Part shown: positions 1-11,727 of the stretch, one piece after another
Layout: each line of letters starts with the position of its first letter
How positions within the stretch are numbered: position 1 is the first letter of the stretch
DNA from: Mycobacterium heckeshornense
GTDB lineage: Bacteria > Actinomycetota > Actinomycetes > Mycobacteriales > Mycobacteriaceae
Direction of reading: 5' to 3'
Length of the DNA: 64,000 nt
Assembly: GCF_016592155.1 (NCBI RefSeq)
Contig: NZ_AP024237.1
Location: 992,001 to 1,056,000 of the forward strand
Notes under the pieces: model-generated
What the model was told of the DNA's origin: nothing
Database searches by the model: none
Seen by the model: the letters and a program-made list of their open reading frames with translations, nothing else
Made by a program: the position numbers and the translations under genes

Positions 1-641
1 TCAGCTACGAAGATCCCGCCGCCGCGACCCACCGGTTCTTGGCGCATCTGCCCGGCTATCGGGGATGGCAGTGGGCGGTCGTGGTGGCCGCGTATCCGGG
101 CGCCGATCACGCGACGATCAGTGAAGTGGTCCTGGTTCCTGGCCCGACCGCGCTGCTGGCACCCGAATGGGTGCCCTGGGACCAGCGGATCAGGCCCGGA
201 GACCTGGGACCCGGTGACCTGCTGGCAGCGCCACCCGACGACCCGCGACTGGTGCCCGGCTACGCCGCCACCGGTGACCCGCAGGTCGACGAAGTCGCCG
301 TCGAACTCGGCCTGGGGCGCCGGCGCGTGATGAGTGCTTGGGGTCGCGCGCAAGCGGCCCAACGCTGGCACGACGGCGAGTACGGTCCCAACTCGCCGAT
401 GGCGCGCTCCACCAAACGGGTGTGCCGCGACTGCGGCTTCTACCTGCCGTTGGCCGGTTCGCTGGGCAGGATGTTCGGGGTCTGCGGCAACGAGATGTCT
501 GCCGACGGGCATGTCGTGGACGCCGAGTACGGCTGCGGCGCGCACTCCGACACCCCAGCTCCCGCGGGCGGCGGCACGCCGATGTATGACCCGTACGACG
601 ACGGGGTGCTCGACATCACCGAGACACCGGCAGACGGCTAG
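1..641 (+). CDS. DUF3027 family protein (5' truncated by window)
   Basis: The reading frame is open from the window edge, so the N-terminus is missing and about 213 C-terminal residues are visible. The C-terminal part has the Cys-rich pattern CRDCGFYLPLAGSL, a second Cys in GVCGNE and a later Cys-His pair near CGAHSD, which together look like a small zinc-binding site. This is the signature of DUF3027, corresponding to Rv0877 of M. tuberculosis (family knowledge). Function is unknown. The stop overlaps the convergent SRPBCC gene by 4 nt. The next gene is not the PPE13 found at this place in H37Rv. Confidence 0.8.
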   Translation, partial: SYEDPAAATHRFLAHLPGYRGWQWAVVVAAYPGADHATISEVVLVPGPTALLAPEWVPWDQRIRPGDLGPGDLLAAPPDDPRLVPGYAATGDPQVDEVAVELGLGRRRVMSAWGRAQAAQRWHDGEYGPNSPMARSTKRVCRDCGFYLPLAGSLGRMFGVCGNEMSADGHVVDAEYGCGAHSDTPAPAGGGTPMYDPYDDGVLDITETPADG

Positions 642-1093
642 CCGCTCTCGGCCGCGGCCTTGATGTTGGCCAGCGACGTGTTCATACCGTCGAGAAGCTC
701 ACGTTCGAAACTGTCCACGCCGCCGAACAACGCCTTGACCGTCATGGTCGAGATGGGCTTGACGCCGTTCTCGGCGTGCCGGCTCTCGATCACCCTTGTT
801 CCCTCGTTCGTCGGCTCGAGCTCGTAGCTCCAGATGGTGCCGTTGGCGTTGACGCGGAACGCCAGCTTCTTTTCCGGGATGACTTCGGTGAGCGTGCACG
901 TGGTGGGCCAGAACAGCTTGTCGCGTCGGTTGAAGTTGAGCGTGCGGGTACCCGGACGCACTGGACCGAGTGGTCTCATCCATCGGCACTGCGGGCTCCA
1001 CTGCGGCATACGGCGCAAATCGGATATCAGCTTCCACACCTTGGCGGCGGGTGCCTTGATGTCGACTTGGGCTTGCAACAACGGCGCTGCCAT
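638..1093 (-). CDS. SRPBCC family (polyketide cyclase/dehydrase-like) protein
   Basis: The product is 151 aa. The start at 1093 (MAAPLLQAQ) is preferred over an upstream extension because a GAGGAG ribosome binding site sits just before it. The order is a first beta strand, a helix with AAKVWKLISDL, the PQWSPQCR segment, then the central sheet and a long C-terminal helix, as in START/SRPBCC lipid-binding folds. Such proteins bind hydrophobic ligands; the ligand here cannot be predicted. It is convergent with the DUF3027 gene, overlapping by 4 nt. Confidence 0.75.
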   Translation of the reverse strand: MAAPLLQAQVDIKAPAAKVWKLISDLRRMPQWSPQCRWMRPLGPVRPGTRTLNFNRRDKLFWPTTCTLTEVIPEKKLAFRVNANGTIWSYELEPTNEGTRVIESRHAENGVKPISTMTVKALFGGVDSFERELLDGMNTSLANIKAAAESG

Positions 1094-1115
1094 CGGGTTC
1101 TCCTCGGTTGGCTGA

Positions 1116-1391
1116 TCACTGCGGCCGGTGATGTTCCAGGCCGGTTTGCGCGCCCCGTGCCCCACGGCGCACGGCGTCGCGCTGCCACAGGAAGATACCC
1201 GTGCCGAGGAGCCCGGTGGCCAACCCTGCTACCGTCACCGGCCGCCACGTCTCGAGGGCGGGCACCACGAAGGCCGCGATCGTCGCGGTCAGCCACCCCA
1301 GCGCGCCCACGCCGATCACCGGCCACACTTCAAGCAACCCAGGGGGAAGCGGCGGCGGTTCGAGACCCTGGCGAGACATCGCGTTCAACAT
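1116..1391 (-). CDS. DUF2530 two-helix membrane protein
   Basis: The product is 91 aa with a proline-rich N-terminus (EPPPLPPGLLEVWPV) and two hydrophobic segments, roughly residues 20-40 and 48-66, followed by a basic tail. This matches the DUF2530 family (Rv0879c, also 91 aa). I chose the ATG at 1391 because it gives the family length; an ATG at 1379 is the alternative and no clear ribosome binding site decides. It is divergent from the MarR gene across 75 bp. Function unknown. Confidence 0.75.
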   Translation of the reverse strand: MLNAMSRQGLEPPPLPPGLLEVWPVIGVGALGWLTATIAAFVVPALETWRPVTVAGLATGLLGTGIFLWQRDAVRRGARGAQTGLEHHRPQ

Positions 1392-1466
1392 ACCGGTGCG
1401 GGTGACCGGGGCAGGATTCGGCGTAGACGATGCTAAGCGTTCACTACCTGTCGTAACCTTCGCGCT

Positions 1467-1898
1467 GTGATAGACAGCGATACGCGGCTGGCTAGCGATT
1501 TGTCGTTGGCGGTCATGCGGCTGGCGCGCCAATTGCGGTTTCGGCGTCCGCAGTCGCCGGTGTCGCTGTCACAACTGTCGGCGCTGGCCACGCTGGACAA
1601 AGAAGGCCCGATGACACCGGGCGCGCTGGCCGAACGAGAACGCGTCCGGCCGCCGTCGATGACCCGGGTGATCGCCTCGCTCGCCGAGCTGGGTTTCGTG
1701 GAGCGCACCGCACACCCGGTCGACGGCCGCCAGGTGCTGGTGTCGGTGTCTGCTGCCGGCGTGGACCTGTTGGAGTCGGAACGTCGCGCCAGCAGGGAGT
1801 GGCTCGCGCAGCGGCTCGCGTCGCTGGGCAGCGCCGAGCGTGACACGCTACGCACGGCGGCCGACCTGATGTTGGCGCTGGTCGACGAAAGTCCGTGA
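1467..1898 (+). CDS. MarR family transcriptional regulator
   Basis: The product is 143 aa from a GTG start. The core is a winged helix: [19 protein letters not shown], then the recognition helix region [20 protein letters not shown] and the wing [16 protein letters not shown], as in MarR dimers. It corresponds to Rv0880. It overlaps the downstream SpoU methyltransferase by 4 nt (GTGA) and faces a divergent membrane protein, so autoregulation of that 75-bp gap is plausible. The effector and targets cannot be inferred. Confidence 0.9.
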   Translation: MIDSDTRLASDLSLAVMRLARQLRFRRPQSPVSLSQLSALATLDKEGPMTPGALAERERVRPPSMTRVIASLAELGFVERTAHPVDGRQVLVSVSAAGVDLLESERRASREWLAQRLASLGSAERDTLRTAADLMLALVDESP

Positions 1899-2731
1899 GC
1901 GCCAGCCGCTTCGCGGCCATCGACGTAGTGGATGTCACTGATCCCGACGACCCGCGCGTCGACGACTTCCGCGACCTCAACAGCGTGGACCGCCGTCCCG
2001 ATCTGCCGAGCGGCAAGGGGCTGGTGATCGCCGAGGGCGTCCTGGTGGTGCGGCGCATGCTGGCATCCCGGTTCACGCCGCTGGCCCTGCTCGGCACCGA
2101 CCGCCGGCTCGCCGAACTCCAGGCCGACCTGGCCGGGGTGGCAGCGCCGTACTACCGGGTGTCCGCCGAGGTGATGGCCCGGGTGGTCGGCTTCCATCTC
2201 AATCGTGGCGTGCTGGCCGCGGCGCGCCGGGTACCGGAGCCAGACGTCGCACAAGTTATCGACGAGGCCCGCACGGTCGCGGTGCTCGAAGGAGTGAACG
2301 ACCACGAAAACCTGGGCTCGATCTTCCGCAACGCGGCCGGGCTTGGCGTCGACGCCGTGGTCTTCGGCAGCGGCTGCGCCGATCCGCTCTACCGTCGCGC
2401 GGTACGGGTATCCATGGGTCACGCGCTCCTGGTGCCATACGCCCGCGCCACCGACTGGCCGGCCGAGCTAAAGATGCTGCGCGAACACGGCTTTCGCTTG
2501 CTGGCCATGACTCCCAACGAACACGCCCAGCCGTTGCCCGCAGCGATGGCGCAGCTGTGCGACCAGCAAGTCGCCATCCTGGTGGGAGCCGAGGGCGCCG
2601 GCCTGAGCGAAAAAGCGATGCGCGGCTGCGACCTGCGGGTGCGCATCCCGATGTCCCGCGGCACCGACTCACTCAACGTCGCCACCGCGGCCGCGCTCGC
2701 CTTCTACGAACGCGCTAGGCTCGCGCCGTGA
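1895..2731 (+). CDS. SpoU/TrmH-type RNA 2'-O-methyltransferase
   Basis: The product is 278 aa, starting at a GTG that overlaps the MarR stop. The C-terminal SPOUT knot shows the family motifs: motif 1 [15 protein letters not shown], motif 2 [12 protein letters not shown] and motif 3 [21 protein letters not shown]. An N-terminal substrate-binding domain of about 100 residues precedes them. SpoU enzymes transfer methyl from S-adenosylmethionine to the ribose of rRNA or tRNA; which RNA is modified is not visible. It corresponds to Rv0881 and is translationally coupled to both neighbours. Confidence 0.9.
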   Translation: MSASRFAAIDVVDVTDPDDPRVDDFRDLNSVDRRPDLPSGKGLVIAEGVLVVRRMLASRFTPLALLGTDRRLAELQADLAGVAAPYYRVSAEVMARVVGFHLNRGVLAAARRVPEPDVAQVIDEARTVAVLEGVNDHENLGSIFRNAAGLGVDAVVFGSGCADPLYRRAVRVSMGHALLVPYARATDWPAELKMLREHGFRLLAMTPNEHAQPLPAAMAQLCDQQVAILVGAEGAGLSEKAMRGCDLRVRIPMSRGTDSLNVATAAALAFYERARLAP

Positions 2732-3006
2732 CCGACGAATCCACGCCCTGGGCAACGGGTTTGACGGTCGCCGGATTCGTCGCGGCGGTAACCGGTGTCG
2801 CGGTCGTGGTGCTGACCCTCGGGCTGGTCCGGGTTCACCCGGTGTTGGCCGTCGGGCTGAACATTGTTGCGGCCGGCGGGCTGGCGCCGACGTTGTGGGG
2901 CTGGCGCCATACTCCGGTGCTGCGCTGGTTTGTGCTGGGCGCGGCCGTCGGTGTGTCGTGCGCCTGGGTGGCGCTGCTCACGCTGGCGGCGCTGGGTCGG
3001 GCCTAG
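2728..3006 (+). CDS. DUF2537 small membrane protein
   Basis: The product is 92 aa with three hydrophobic segments (about residues 10-32, 38-57 and 66-90) and a short polar N-terminus. The GTG start overlaps the SpoU stop by 4 nt. It matches the DUF2537 family (Rv0882). Function is unknown. It is the last gene of the MarR-SpoU-DUF2537 operon and overlaps the convergent sepH stop by 4 nt. Confidence 0.8.
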   Translation: MTDESTPWATGLTVAGFVAAVTGVAVVVLTLGLVRVHPVLAVGLNIVAAGGLAPTLWGWRHTPVLRWFVLGAAVGVSCAWVALLTLAALGRA

Positions 3007-3782
3007 CGGTTTCCGCCGGAGCGCACGCCCAGCAACACGTCCTCCCACGCGGGAACCGGTGGCTTGCCGCGCCGAGCGCGTGCCGGCTGGCGTTGGCGTT
3101 CCGGGGCAGCGGGTTTCTCCGGCGGCGGCGCGGGATCGTCGAAATCGAGTTGGGCCACCGCCGCCACCGGGCGCAGTGGACGGTCGAAATCCGGATCGAT
3201 CAGCTCGCTGGCGGCGTCGTCGATGGCGGTCACCGTTCCGCCGTGGGCACCGGGCGAGAACCGGAAGTGAGCGACATTATCGGAGCGGCCGGCCTTCCAG
3301 GCCAGCTGTACCGTCCAGCGGCCGTCGTCGCTGCGCCACGCGTCCCAACTGGTGCTGTCGGGGTCGAGCCCACGCGCGGCCAACGCGGCGCTGACCGTCT
3401 CCCGCAGTGTCGCCACCGCGGGACCGTCGGCGAGCACGGGATGCGCCGTGGTTGCCAGCTCGGCGGCCCGGGCCCGTTCCAACAGCACCGGGTGGGCGAA
3501 CCGCTGGATCCGGGCGATCTCGGCGCCGGTCGCCGCGGCCACCTGCTCGACGGATGCGCCCGCGCGAATCCGGGACTGAATCTCTTTGGGGCTGAGCATG
3601 TTGCCGACCTCGATGTCCATCCTGGTTGGCCCCAGCCGCGCCCCGTCGCCGCGTACCGCCGCCCGCAGCCGATCGTCGACGAGCAGCTTGAACCTGTCGC
3701 CGGAGTCCCCGTTGCTGTTAAGAGCCTCGCAGATAATGTGTTTGCCGTCGACATCGAGCCCAAGGACCGTGAGTTCCCGCAT
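3003..3782 (-). CDS. sepH: Cell division protein SepH (DUF3071)
   Basis: The product is 259 aa. The start MRELTVLG at 3782 has a strong GAGGAGG ribosome binding site 5 nt upstream. The N-terminal DUF3071 domain runs to about residue 170 and contains a helix-turn-helix-like segment (SPKEIQSRIRAGASVEQVAAATG). A low-complexity Pro/Arg tail ends in PPVPAWEDVLLGVRS. SepH proteins bind FtsZ and promote filament assembly during actinobacterial cell division (known for Streptomyces venezuelae and mycobacteria). It corresponds to Rv0883c and lies downstream of serC on the same strand, about 110 bp away. Confidence 0.85.
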   Translation of the reverse strand: MRELTVLGLDVDGKHIICEALNSNGDSGDRFKLLVDDRLRAAVRGDGARLGPTRMDIEVGNMLSPKEIQSRIRAGASVEQVAAATGAEIARIQRFAHPVLLERARAAELATTAHPVLADGPAVATLRETVSAALAARGLDPDSTSWDAWRSDDGRWTVQLAWKAGRSDNVAHFRFSPGAHGGTVTAIDDAASELIDPDFDRPLRPVAAVAQLDFDDPAPPPEKPAAPERQRQPARARRGKPPVPAWEDVLLGVRSGGNR

Positions 3783-3894
3783 GTCGACCTCCTCGCAGGC
3801 TCTTGGCATACCAGCGCGACGGGCCTGTCAGCTGCGCACTCTAATGCAGCTGACCGCCGTAACCGCGCTGACACGCGGGCCGGCTCGGCACCGT

Positions 3895-5100
<1,206 letters not shown>

Positions 5101-5112
5101 CTAGCAAGTTGG

Positions 5113-5129
5113 CGATACCTCCGGTACTG
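5113..5129 (+). promoter_or_regulatory. Palindromic operator-like element upstream of AurF-like gene 1
   Basis: CGATACCTCCGGTACTG contains the inverted repeat ATACC-N3-GGTAy, 44 bp upstream of the start of the first AurF-like gene. A near-identical element occurs in the same orientation upstream of the second AurF-like gene at 57686-57702. The regulator is unknown; a TetR- or MarR-type repressor is a guess. Confidence 0.5.
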
Positions 5130-5173
5130 TGTACACAACCCGTACGAATGTAAACCTCGTCAGGAGGCTATTC

Positions 5174-6196
5174 ATGGCTCGGACGAAAATGGTGCAGCGG
5201 TGGCGCCGCAACATGGAGGTGCGGGACGACGCCGACTACGTCGACTTGCTGACCACACTGTCCGAGGGGTCGGTGCGGCGCAATTTCAATCCGTACACCG
5301 ACATCGACTGGGACTCACCGGACTTCGCGGTGAGCGACGACGACCCCCGCTGGATCCTGCCGCAGACCGATCCGCTGGGGCGGCACCCGTGGTATCTGGC
5401 GCAGCCGCTGGAGCGCCAGATCAAGATCGGTATGTGGCGTCAGGCCAATGTCGCCAAGGTGGGCCTGCAGTTTGAATCCGTTCTGATCCGCGGGTTGATG
5501 GAGTACGCGTTCTGGGTGCCCAACGGCTCGCCGGAGTACCGGTACTGCCTGCACGAGTCGGTCGAAGAGTGCAACCACACCATGATGTTTCAGGAGATGA
5601 TCAACCGCATCGGCACCGACGTGCCCGGCGCGCCCCGGTTCCTGCGGTGGGTGTCGCCGTTGATTCCGCTGGTCGCCGGCCCGCTTCCGATTCCGTTCTT
5701 TTTCGGGGTGCTCGCAGGTGAGGAGCCGATCGACCACGCCCAGAAAAACGTGTTGCGAGAAGGGAAGTCGCTGCACCCGATCATCGAGCGGGTGATGGCC
5801 ATCCACGTGGCCGAAGAGGCGCGACACATCTCCTTCGCCCACGAATACCTGCGCAAGCGGGTTCCGCATCTGCCCAAGCGGAAGCGGTTTTGGCTGTCGC
5901 TGTATGTCCCGGTGGTGATGCGGATGCTGGGCCAAGCGATCACGGTGCCGCCCAAGAGCTTCTGGCGTGAATTCGACATCCCGCGCGAGGTCAAGAAAGA
6001 GCTGTTCTTCCGCTCCCCGGAGTCCCGGAAGTTCCTGCAGGACATGTTCGCCGACGTTCGGATGCTCGCCTGCGACACCGGCCTGATGAACCCGATCGCC
6101 AAGCTGGTGTGGCGGATCTGCAAGATCAACGGCAAGCCGTCGCGCTACCGCAGCGAGCCGCAGCGCCAGCATCTGGCGGCCGTTCCGGCTGCCTGA
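5174..6196 (+). CDS. AurF-like di-iron oxygenase
   Basis: The product is 340 aa. The start MARTKMVQRW has an AGGAGG ribosome binding site 6-7 nt upstream. The ligands of the AurF (p-aminobenzoate N-oxygenase) fold are visible: E101, E132-x2-H135, E184, then H211-x3-E215-x2-H218. These proteins use a di-iron centre and O2 to oxidise amines or other substrates; the substrate here is unknown. It corresponds to Rv0885. It is followed after 8 nt by fprB, which could supply electrons (inference). Upstream lie the CRP site and the shared palindrome. Confidence 0.85.
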   Translation: MARTKMVQRWRRNMEVRDDADYVDLLTTLSEGSVRRNFNPYTDIDWDSPDFAVSDDDPRWILPQTDPLGRHPWYLAQPLERQIKIGMWRQANVAKVGLQFESVLIRGLMEYAFWVPNGSPEYRYCLHESVEECNHTMMFQEMINRIGTDVPGAPRFLRWVSPLIPLVAGPLPIPFFFGVLAGEEPIDHAQKNVLREGKSLHPIIERVMAIHVAEEARHISFAHEYLRKRVPHLPKRKRFWLSLYVPVVMRMLGQAITVPPKSFWREFDIPREVKKELFFRSPESRKFLQDMFADVRMLACDTGLMNPIAKLVWRICKINGKPSRYRSEPQRQHLAAVPAA

Positions 6197-6204
6197 CTGC
6201 CGTT

Positions 6205-7890
6205 ATGCCGCACGTCATCACCCAGTCGTGCTGTAGCGACGGGTCCTGCGTTTACGCCTGTCCGGTGAACTGCATCCATCCCACACCGGACGAGCCCGGG
6301 TTTGCCACTTCCGAGATGCTCTACATCGACCCGGTCGCCTGCGTCGACTGTGGTGCCTGCGTGAGTGCGTGCCCGGTCGGGGCCATCGCGCCCGATACCC
6401 GGTTGACGGCCGACCAGCGGGCGTTCGCCGAAATCAACGCGTCCTATTACCCTGAGCGGCCCGCCGGGCAGAAGCTGCCCCCCACATCGAAGCTGGCCCC
6501 GGTGATCCCCGCCCCGCAACCGCGCCGCGGTGCGCTGAGCGTGGCTATTGTCGGATCAGGCCCGGCCGCGATGTACGCCGCCGACGAACTGCTCACCCAG
6601 CACGGGGTGCGGGTCAACGTCTTCGAGAAGCTGCCCACCCCTTACGGGTTGGTGCGCGCCGGGGTGGCGCCCGATCACCAGAGCACCAAGCGGGTCACCG
6701 CGCTATTCGACCGGATCGCTAGGCGCCGAGGTTTTCGCTTCTACCTCAACGTCGAAGTCGGCAAGCATCTGAGCCACGCCGAGCTGCTCGCCCACCACCA
6801 CGCCGTCATCTACGCCAGCGGCGCACCCAACGACCGCCGGCTCGGCCTCGAAGGCATGGGCTTGCCCGGCACGGGCACCGCCACCGAGGTGGTGGCCTGG
6901 TACAACGGCCATCCCGAATTCGCCGATCTGCCCATGGATCTCAGCCACGAGCGTGTCGTGATCATCGGGAATGGCAACGTCGCATTAGATGTCGCCCGCG
7001 TGCTCACCGCCGATCCGGACAAGTTGGCTCAGACCGACATTGCCGATCACGCGCTCAAAGCGCTGCGGCGGTCGCGGGTCCACGAGGTGGTCATCGCGGC
7101 CCGGCGCGGACCGGCGCAGTCCGCGTTCACGCTGCCCGAGCTGATCGGGTTGACCGCGACGGCCGACATCGTGCTGGACGCGCAAGACCACGAGCTGGTG
7201 CAGCGCGATCTGGCCGCCGCCGCGAAGACCTTGACCCGGCAGAAGTTGGAAATACTGAGCAAACTCGGCGACAGCTCGTCGCCGTCGTCGCGGCCACGAA
7301 TCCGGTTGGCCTACCGACTCACACCCCGGCGGGTGCTCGGCCGCCAGCGCGCCAGCGGCGTCGAGTTCTGCGTCACGGACACCGACCGGGTGTGCGCACT
7401 CGAGGCCGGCCTGGTATTGACCTCAATCGGCTATCGGGGCAAGCCGATTCGCGATCTGCCGTTCGACGAAGACGCCGGTGTCGTCCCCAACGACAGGGGC
7501 CGGGTCGTCGACCCGACATCAGGCCGACCGGTGCCCGGCGCCTACGTCGCGGGGTGGATCAAGCGCGGGCCGACCGGGTTCATCGGCACCAACAAGTCCT
7601 GCGCGCAGCAAACCGTACAGCAGCTCGTCGACGACTTCAACGCCGGCTTGCTCGCCGAGCCGATCAGCAGACCGTCGGCATTGGACAAACTCGTGCGGGA
7701 ACGTCAGCCCGATCTCGTGGACGCCGCCGGATGGCAGGCCATCGACGCCGCCGAGATCTCCCGCGGCACCGCCGACGGACGTCCCCGCATCAAGTTCACC
7801 TCGATCACCGACATGCTGGCAGCCGCGGCGCTTGCGCCCGCGCCGCCGCTGCGGCAGCGGCTGGTCAACCGGCTGCGCGAATTGGCTTAA
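6205..7890 (+). CDS. fprB: Ferredoxin/ferredoxin-NADP reductase FprB
   Basis: The product is 561 aa, starting at MPHVITQSCC, 8 nt after the di-iron gene. Residues 1-75 form a 7Fe-type ferredoxin: Cys ligands in CCSDGSCVYACPVNCIHP and in CVDCGACVSACPVGAI. The rest is an adrenodoxin-reductase-type flavoprotein: FAD motif VAIVGSGPAAMYAAD, NADP-binding GNGNVALDVAR, and the C-terminal GWIKRGPTGFIGTNK. It transfers electrons between NADPH and the fused iron-sulphur centres. It corresponds to Rv0886 (575 aa). The stop overlaps the convergent VOC gene. Confidence 0.95.
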   Translation: MPHVITQSCCSDGSCVYACPVNCIHPTPDEPGFATSEMLYIDPVACVDCGACVSACPVGAIAPDTRLTADQRAFAEINASYYPERPAGQKLPPTSKLAPVIPAPQPRRGALSVAIVGSGPAAMYAADELLTQHGVRVNVFEKLPTPYGLVRAGVAPDHQSTKRVTALFDRIARRRGFRFYLNVEVGKHLSHAELLAHHHAVIYASGAPNDRRLGLEGMGLPGTGTATEVVAWYNGHPEFADLPMDLSHERVVIIGNGNVALDVARVLTADPDKLAQTDIADHALKALRRSRVHEVVIAARRGPAQSAFTLPELIGLTATADIVLDAQDHELVQRDLAAAAKTLTRQKLEILSKLGDSSSPSSRPRIRLAYRLTPRRVLGRQRASGVEFCVTDTDRVCALEAGLVLTSIGYRGKPIRDLPFDEDAGVVPNDRGRVVDPTSGRPVPGAYVAGWIKRGPTGFIGTNKSCAQQTVQQLVDDFNAGLLAEPISRPSALDKLVRERQPDLVDAAGWQAIDAAEISRGTADGRPRIKFTSITDMLAAAALAPAPPLRQRLVNRLRELA

Positions 7891-8342
7891 CGCGCCGCTT
7901 GGCCCATCGCTGCGGCGATCTCCTCCATGCTGACCTCACGCACCGGCTGTCCCAGCGACCAGTGGTGACCGAACGGGTCGGCGACCACGCCGTAGCGGTC
8001 CCCCCAGAACTGGTCGTCCAACGGCGCCACCACGGTGGCGCCGGCGTCGAGCGCACGCTGGAACTTGGCGTCGACGTCGGTGACGGTCAAATGAATGGTG
8101 ACCGGGGTTCCGCCCAGTGACTTCGGTGTCATCGACTTGCCACCGCAGGTCTCGGGGAAGTCGTCGTTGAGCATCACCGTGAAGCCGTTGATGCGCAGCG
8201 CGGCGTGGATCAGCTTGCCGTCGGGGCCAGGCACCCGGCCCAGCTCTACGGCGTCGAAAGCCTTGACGTAAAAGTCGATCGCCGCGGCGGCGTCGTCGAC
8301 GACGAGATGCGGTGACAGTGCGGGTTCGACGGTGATCGCCAT
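7887..8342 (-). CDS. VOC (glyoxalase/PhnB-like) family protein
   Basis: The product is 151 aa. The N-terminus SPHLVVDDAAAAIDFYVKAF and the C-terminal half TIHLTVTDVDAKFQRALDAG through VVADPFGHHWSL are two beta-alpha-beta-beta-beta units of the vicinal oxygen chelate fold, closest to PhnB-like proteins. It corresponds to Rv0887c. The substrate is unknown. It overlaps the fprB stop by 4 nt in convergent orientation. Confidence 0.85.
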   Translation of the reverse strand: MAITVEPALSPHLVVDDAAAAIDFYVKAFDAVELGRVPGPDGKLIHAALRINGFTVMLNDDFPETCGGKSMTPKSLGGTPVTIHLTVTDVDAKFQRALDAGATVVAPLDDQFWGDRYGVVADPFGHHWSLGQPVREVSMEEIAAAMGQAAR

Positions 8343-8433
8343 GATGGCCTCCTACGGTCAGGTTTCTCGCGGCCCGGACGGGCTCACCAGTACCGACCCG
8401 GCCACCGACGCAAACTCATCGCAGCGTGTGGCC

Positions 8434-9552
8434 TCAACCTTTCTGAATCTGGTCCCAGCCTTCGACCGACTCCGGGCTACGCGGTCCGGGGCCCACGTAG
8501 ATCGCCGACGGCCGCACCAGCTTGCCCAGTTGCTTCTGCTCGAGAATGTGGGCACACCAACCGGCGGTCCGGCCACAGGTGAACATCGCCGGCATCATTT
8601 TGGCCGGCACTCGGGCGAAATCGAGGACCACCGCTGCCCAGAACTCGACGTTGGTTTCGATCGCGCGGTCCGGGCGGCGCTCACGCAGCTCGGCCAATGC
8701 CGCCTGCTCGACGGCCAACGCCACCTCGTAGCGCGGAGCGCCCAGCCGCTTGGCGGTCGCCCGCAAGACCCGCGCTCGGGGATCCTCCGCGCGATAGACC
8801 CGGTGCCCGAACCCCATCAGTTTCTCGCCGCGATCCAGGATTCCTTTGACCAGACCGCGGGCATCGCCGGTGCGCTCGACTTCTTCGAGCATGGGCAGCA
8901 CCCGGGCCGGTGCACCGCCATGCAGCGGGCCGCTCATCGCCCCGATCGCCCCAGACAGCGCGGCGGCCACGTCTGCGCCGGTGGATGCGATCACCCGTGC
9001 GGTGAACGTCGACGCGTTCATGCCATGCTCGGCGGCTGATACCCAGTAGGCGTCGACGGCCTCGATGTGGCGCGGGTCGGGCTCGCCTTGCCAACGCGTC
9101 ATGAAACGTGCTGTGATCGTGGGACATTCGTCGATGATTCGTTGCGGAACTGCGGGCTGGTAGATGCCGCGCGCCGACTGGGCGACATAGGACAGCGCCA
9201 TCACCGAGGCGCGGGCCAGCTGCTCTCGCGCGGTGATGTCGTCGATGTCGAGCAGCGGCTGGTATCCCCAAATGGGCGCCAACATCGCCAACCCCGCCTG
9301 CACATCGACCCGCACATCGCCGCTGTGGATCGGCAGGGGGAACGGTTCGGCCGGCGGCAGGCCATGGCCGAATTTGCCGTCCACCAGTAGTGCCCAGACA
9401 TCGCCGAAGGTGACCTGCCGGCTCACCAGGTCCTCGATGTCGACGCCGCGATAGCGCAGCGCGCCCCCGTCCTTGTCCGGTTCGGCGATCTCGGTGGTGA
9501 ACGCGACCACACCGTCGAGGCCGGCGACGAAATTCTCCGGGACCACAGTCAT
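8434..9552 (-). CDS. citA: Citrate synthase 2
   Basis: The product is 372 aa, starting at [14 protein letters not shown]. The open frame extends far upstream to 10236, but that part is antisense to pdxH and lacks family similarity. Citrate synthase signatures are clear: the His in [13 protein letters not shown] and the active-site segment [15 protein letters not shown]. It condenses oxaloacetate and acetyl-CoA. It corresponds to Rv0889c and is divergent from pdxH over 66 bp. A second citrate synthase, gltA2, lies 0.9 kb away. Confidence 0.95.
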   Translation of the reverse strand: MTVVPENFVAGLDGVVAFTTEIAEPDKDGGALRYRGVDIEDLVSRQVTFGDVWALLVDGKFGHGLPPAEPFPLPIHSGDVRVDVQAGLAMLAPIWGYQPLLDIDDITAREQLARASVMALSYVAQSARGIYQPAVPQRIIDECPTITARFMTRWQGEPDPRHIEAVDAYWVSAAEHGMNASTFTARVIASTGADVAAALSGAIGAMSGPLHGGAPARVLPMLEEVERTGDARGLVKGILDRGEKLMGFGHRVYRAEDPRARVLRATAKRLGAPRYEVALAVEQAALAELRERRPDRAIETNVEFWAAVVLDFARVPAKMMPAMFTCGRTAGWCAHILEQKQLGKLVRPSAIYVGPGPRSPESVEGWDQIQKG

Positions 9553-9588
9553 GGCGCCGATTCTCTCATTCCGCCCAACCACCGCCGC

Positions 9589-9600
9589 TACCGGTCGGTA
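9589..9600. repeat. Inverted repeat in the citA/pdxH divergent region
   Basis: TACCGGTCGGTA is a 5-2-5 perfect inverted repeat directly upstream of the pdxH ribosome binding site AGGAGGAG. It could be an operator for either divergent gene, but short GC-rich palindromes also arise by chance. Confidence 0.3.
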
Positions 9601-9618
9601 AGGAGGAGCGGGAGTAGC

Positions 9619-10284
9619 GTGGGCGCGATGGCAGGTCCTGACAGCGAACACTTGGCGGCGATGCGGGTTGAGTACAGCGCCGAAAAAGACGGATGCCCCG
9701 ACCTCGACGCGGATTGGCTCGACGACGGGTGGGTTGCGTTGTTCCGCAAGTGGATCGGTGACGCCGAACGCGCCGGGATCGCCGAGCCTAACGCCATGGT
9801 ATTGGCCACTGTGGACGCCGGGCGGCCGGTCACCCGCTCGGTGCTGTGCAAAGACGTCGATGAGGGCGGGATCACCTTCTTCACCAACTACGACTCCGCC
9901 AAGGGTGCCGAGCTCGCGGCCACCCCGTACGCGTCGGCGACCTTTCCCTGGTACCAGCTGGGTCGGCAATTCCACATCCGCGGCCCGGTGACCAAGGTCG
10001 ATCCGCGGGTCACCGAGGACTACTGGTCCAAGCGGCCACGCGGCTCGCAGCTGGGTGCGTGGGCGTCGCAGCAGTCTCACCCGATCGCCTCCCGGGCGGC
10101 ATTGCTGGCTCGACTCGCCGAGGTGAGCGCGCGTTTTGCCGACGTCGAGCGCATCCCGGTCCCGCCGAACTGGGGCGGGTATCGCATCGCACCCGAGGTG
10201 GTCGAGTTCTGGCAAGGCCGGGAAAACCGGCTCCACAACCGGATTCGCGTCATCGGCGGCCGGGTCGAGCGCCTGCAGCCCTGA
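9619..10284 (+). CDS. pdxH: Pyridoxamine/pyridoxine 5'-phosphate oxidase
   Basis: The product is 221 aa from GTG 9619, which is 10 nt after AGGAGGAG; an ATG at 9628 is an alternative. The FMN- and PLP-binding segments are typical: [36 protein letters not shown], and the C-terminal [19 protein letters not shown]. It oxidises PNP/PMP to pyridoxal phosphate. In M. tuberculosis the orthologue is Rv2607, away from citA, so the gene order here differs from H37Rv, where Rv0890c-Rv0895 occupy this place. Confidence 0.93.
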   Translation: MGAMAGPDSEHLAAMRVEYSAEKDGCPDLDADWLDDGWVALFRKWIGDAERAGIAEPNAMVLATVDAGRPVTRSVLCKDVDEGGITFFTNYDSAKGAELAATPYASATFPWYQLGRQFHIRGPVTKVDPRVTEDYWSKRPRGSQLGAWASQQSHPIASRAALLARLAEVSARFADVERIPVPPNWGGYRIAPEVVEFWQGRENRLHNRIRVIGGRVERLQP

Positions 10285-10431
10285 CCCCGGGGCGGTGCGC
10301 GCCGCGAGCGAGGCAGGTTGGTCGCCTTGGGTGGCCCCCCGCAGGCGCGCCGAGAAGATAGCGACTACCTTGAGCTATACACGCCTGGTAAGGCCAGCGT
10401 TGTCACTGCTGATTAGCGCAAAGGGGTTCTT

Positions 10432-11727
<1,296 letters not shown>

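Noticed and set aside
9553..10236. N-terminal extension of citA
   Set aside because: It is antisense to pdxH over its whole length, and the family length is matched by the start at 9552.
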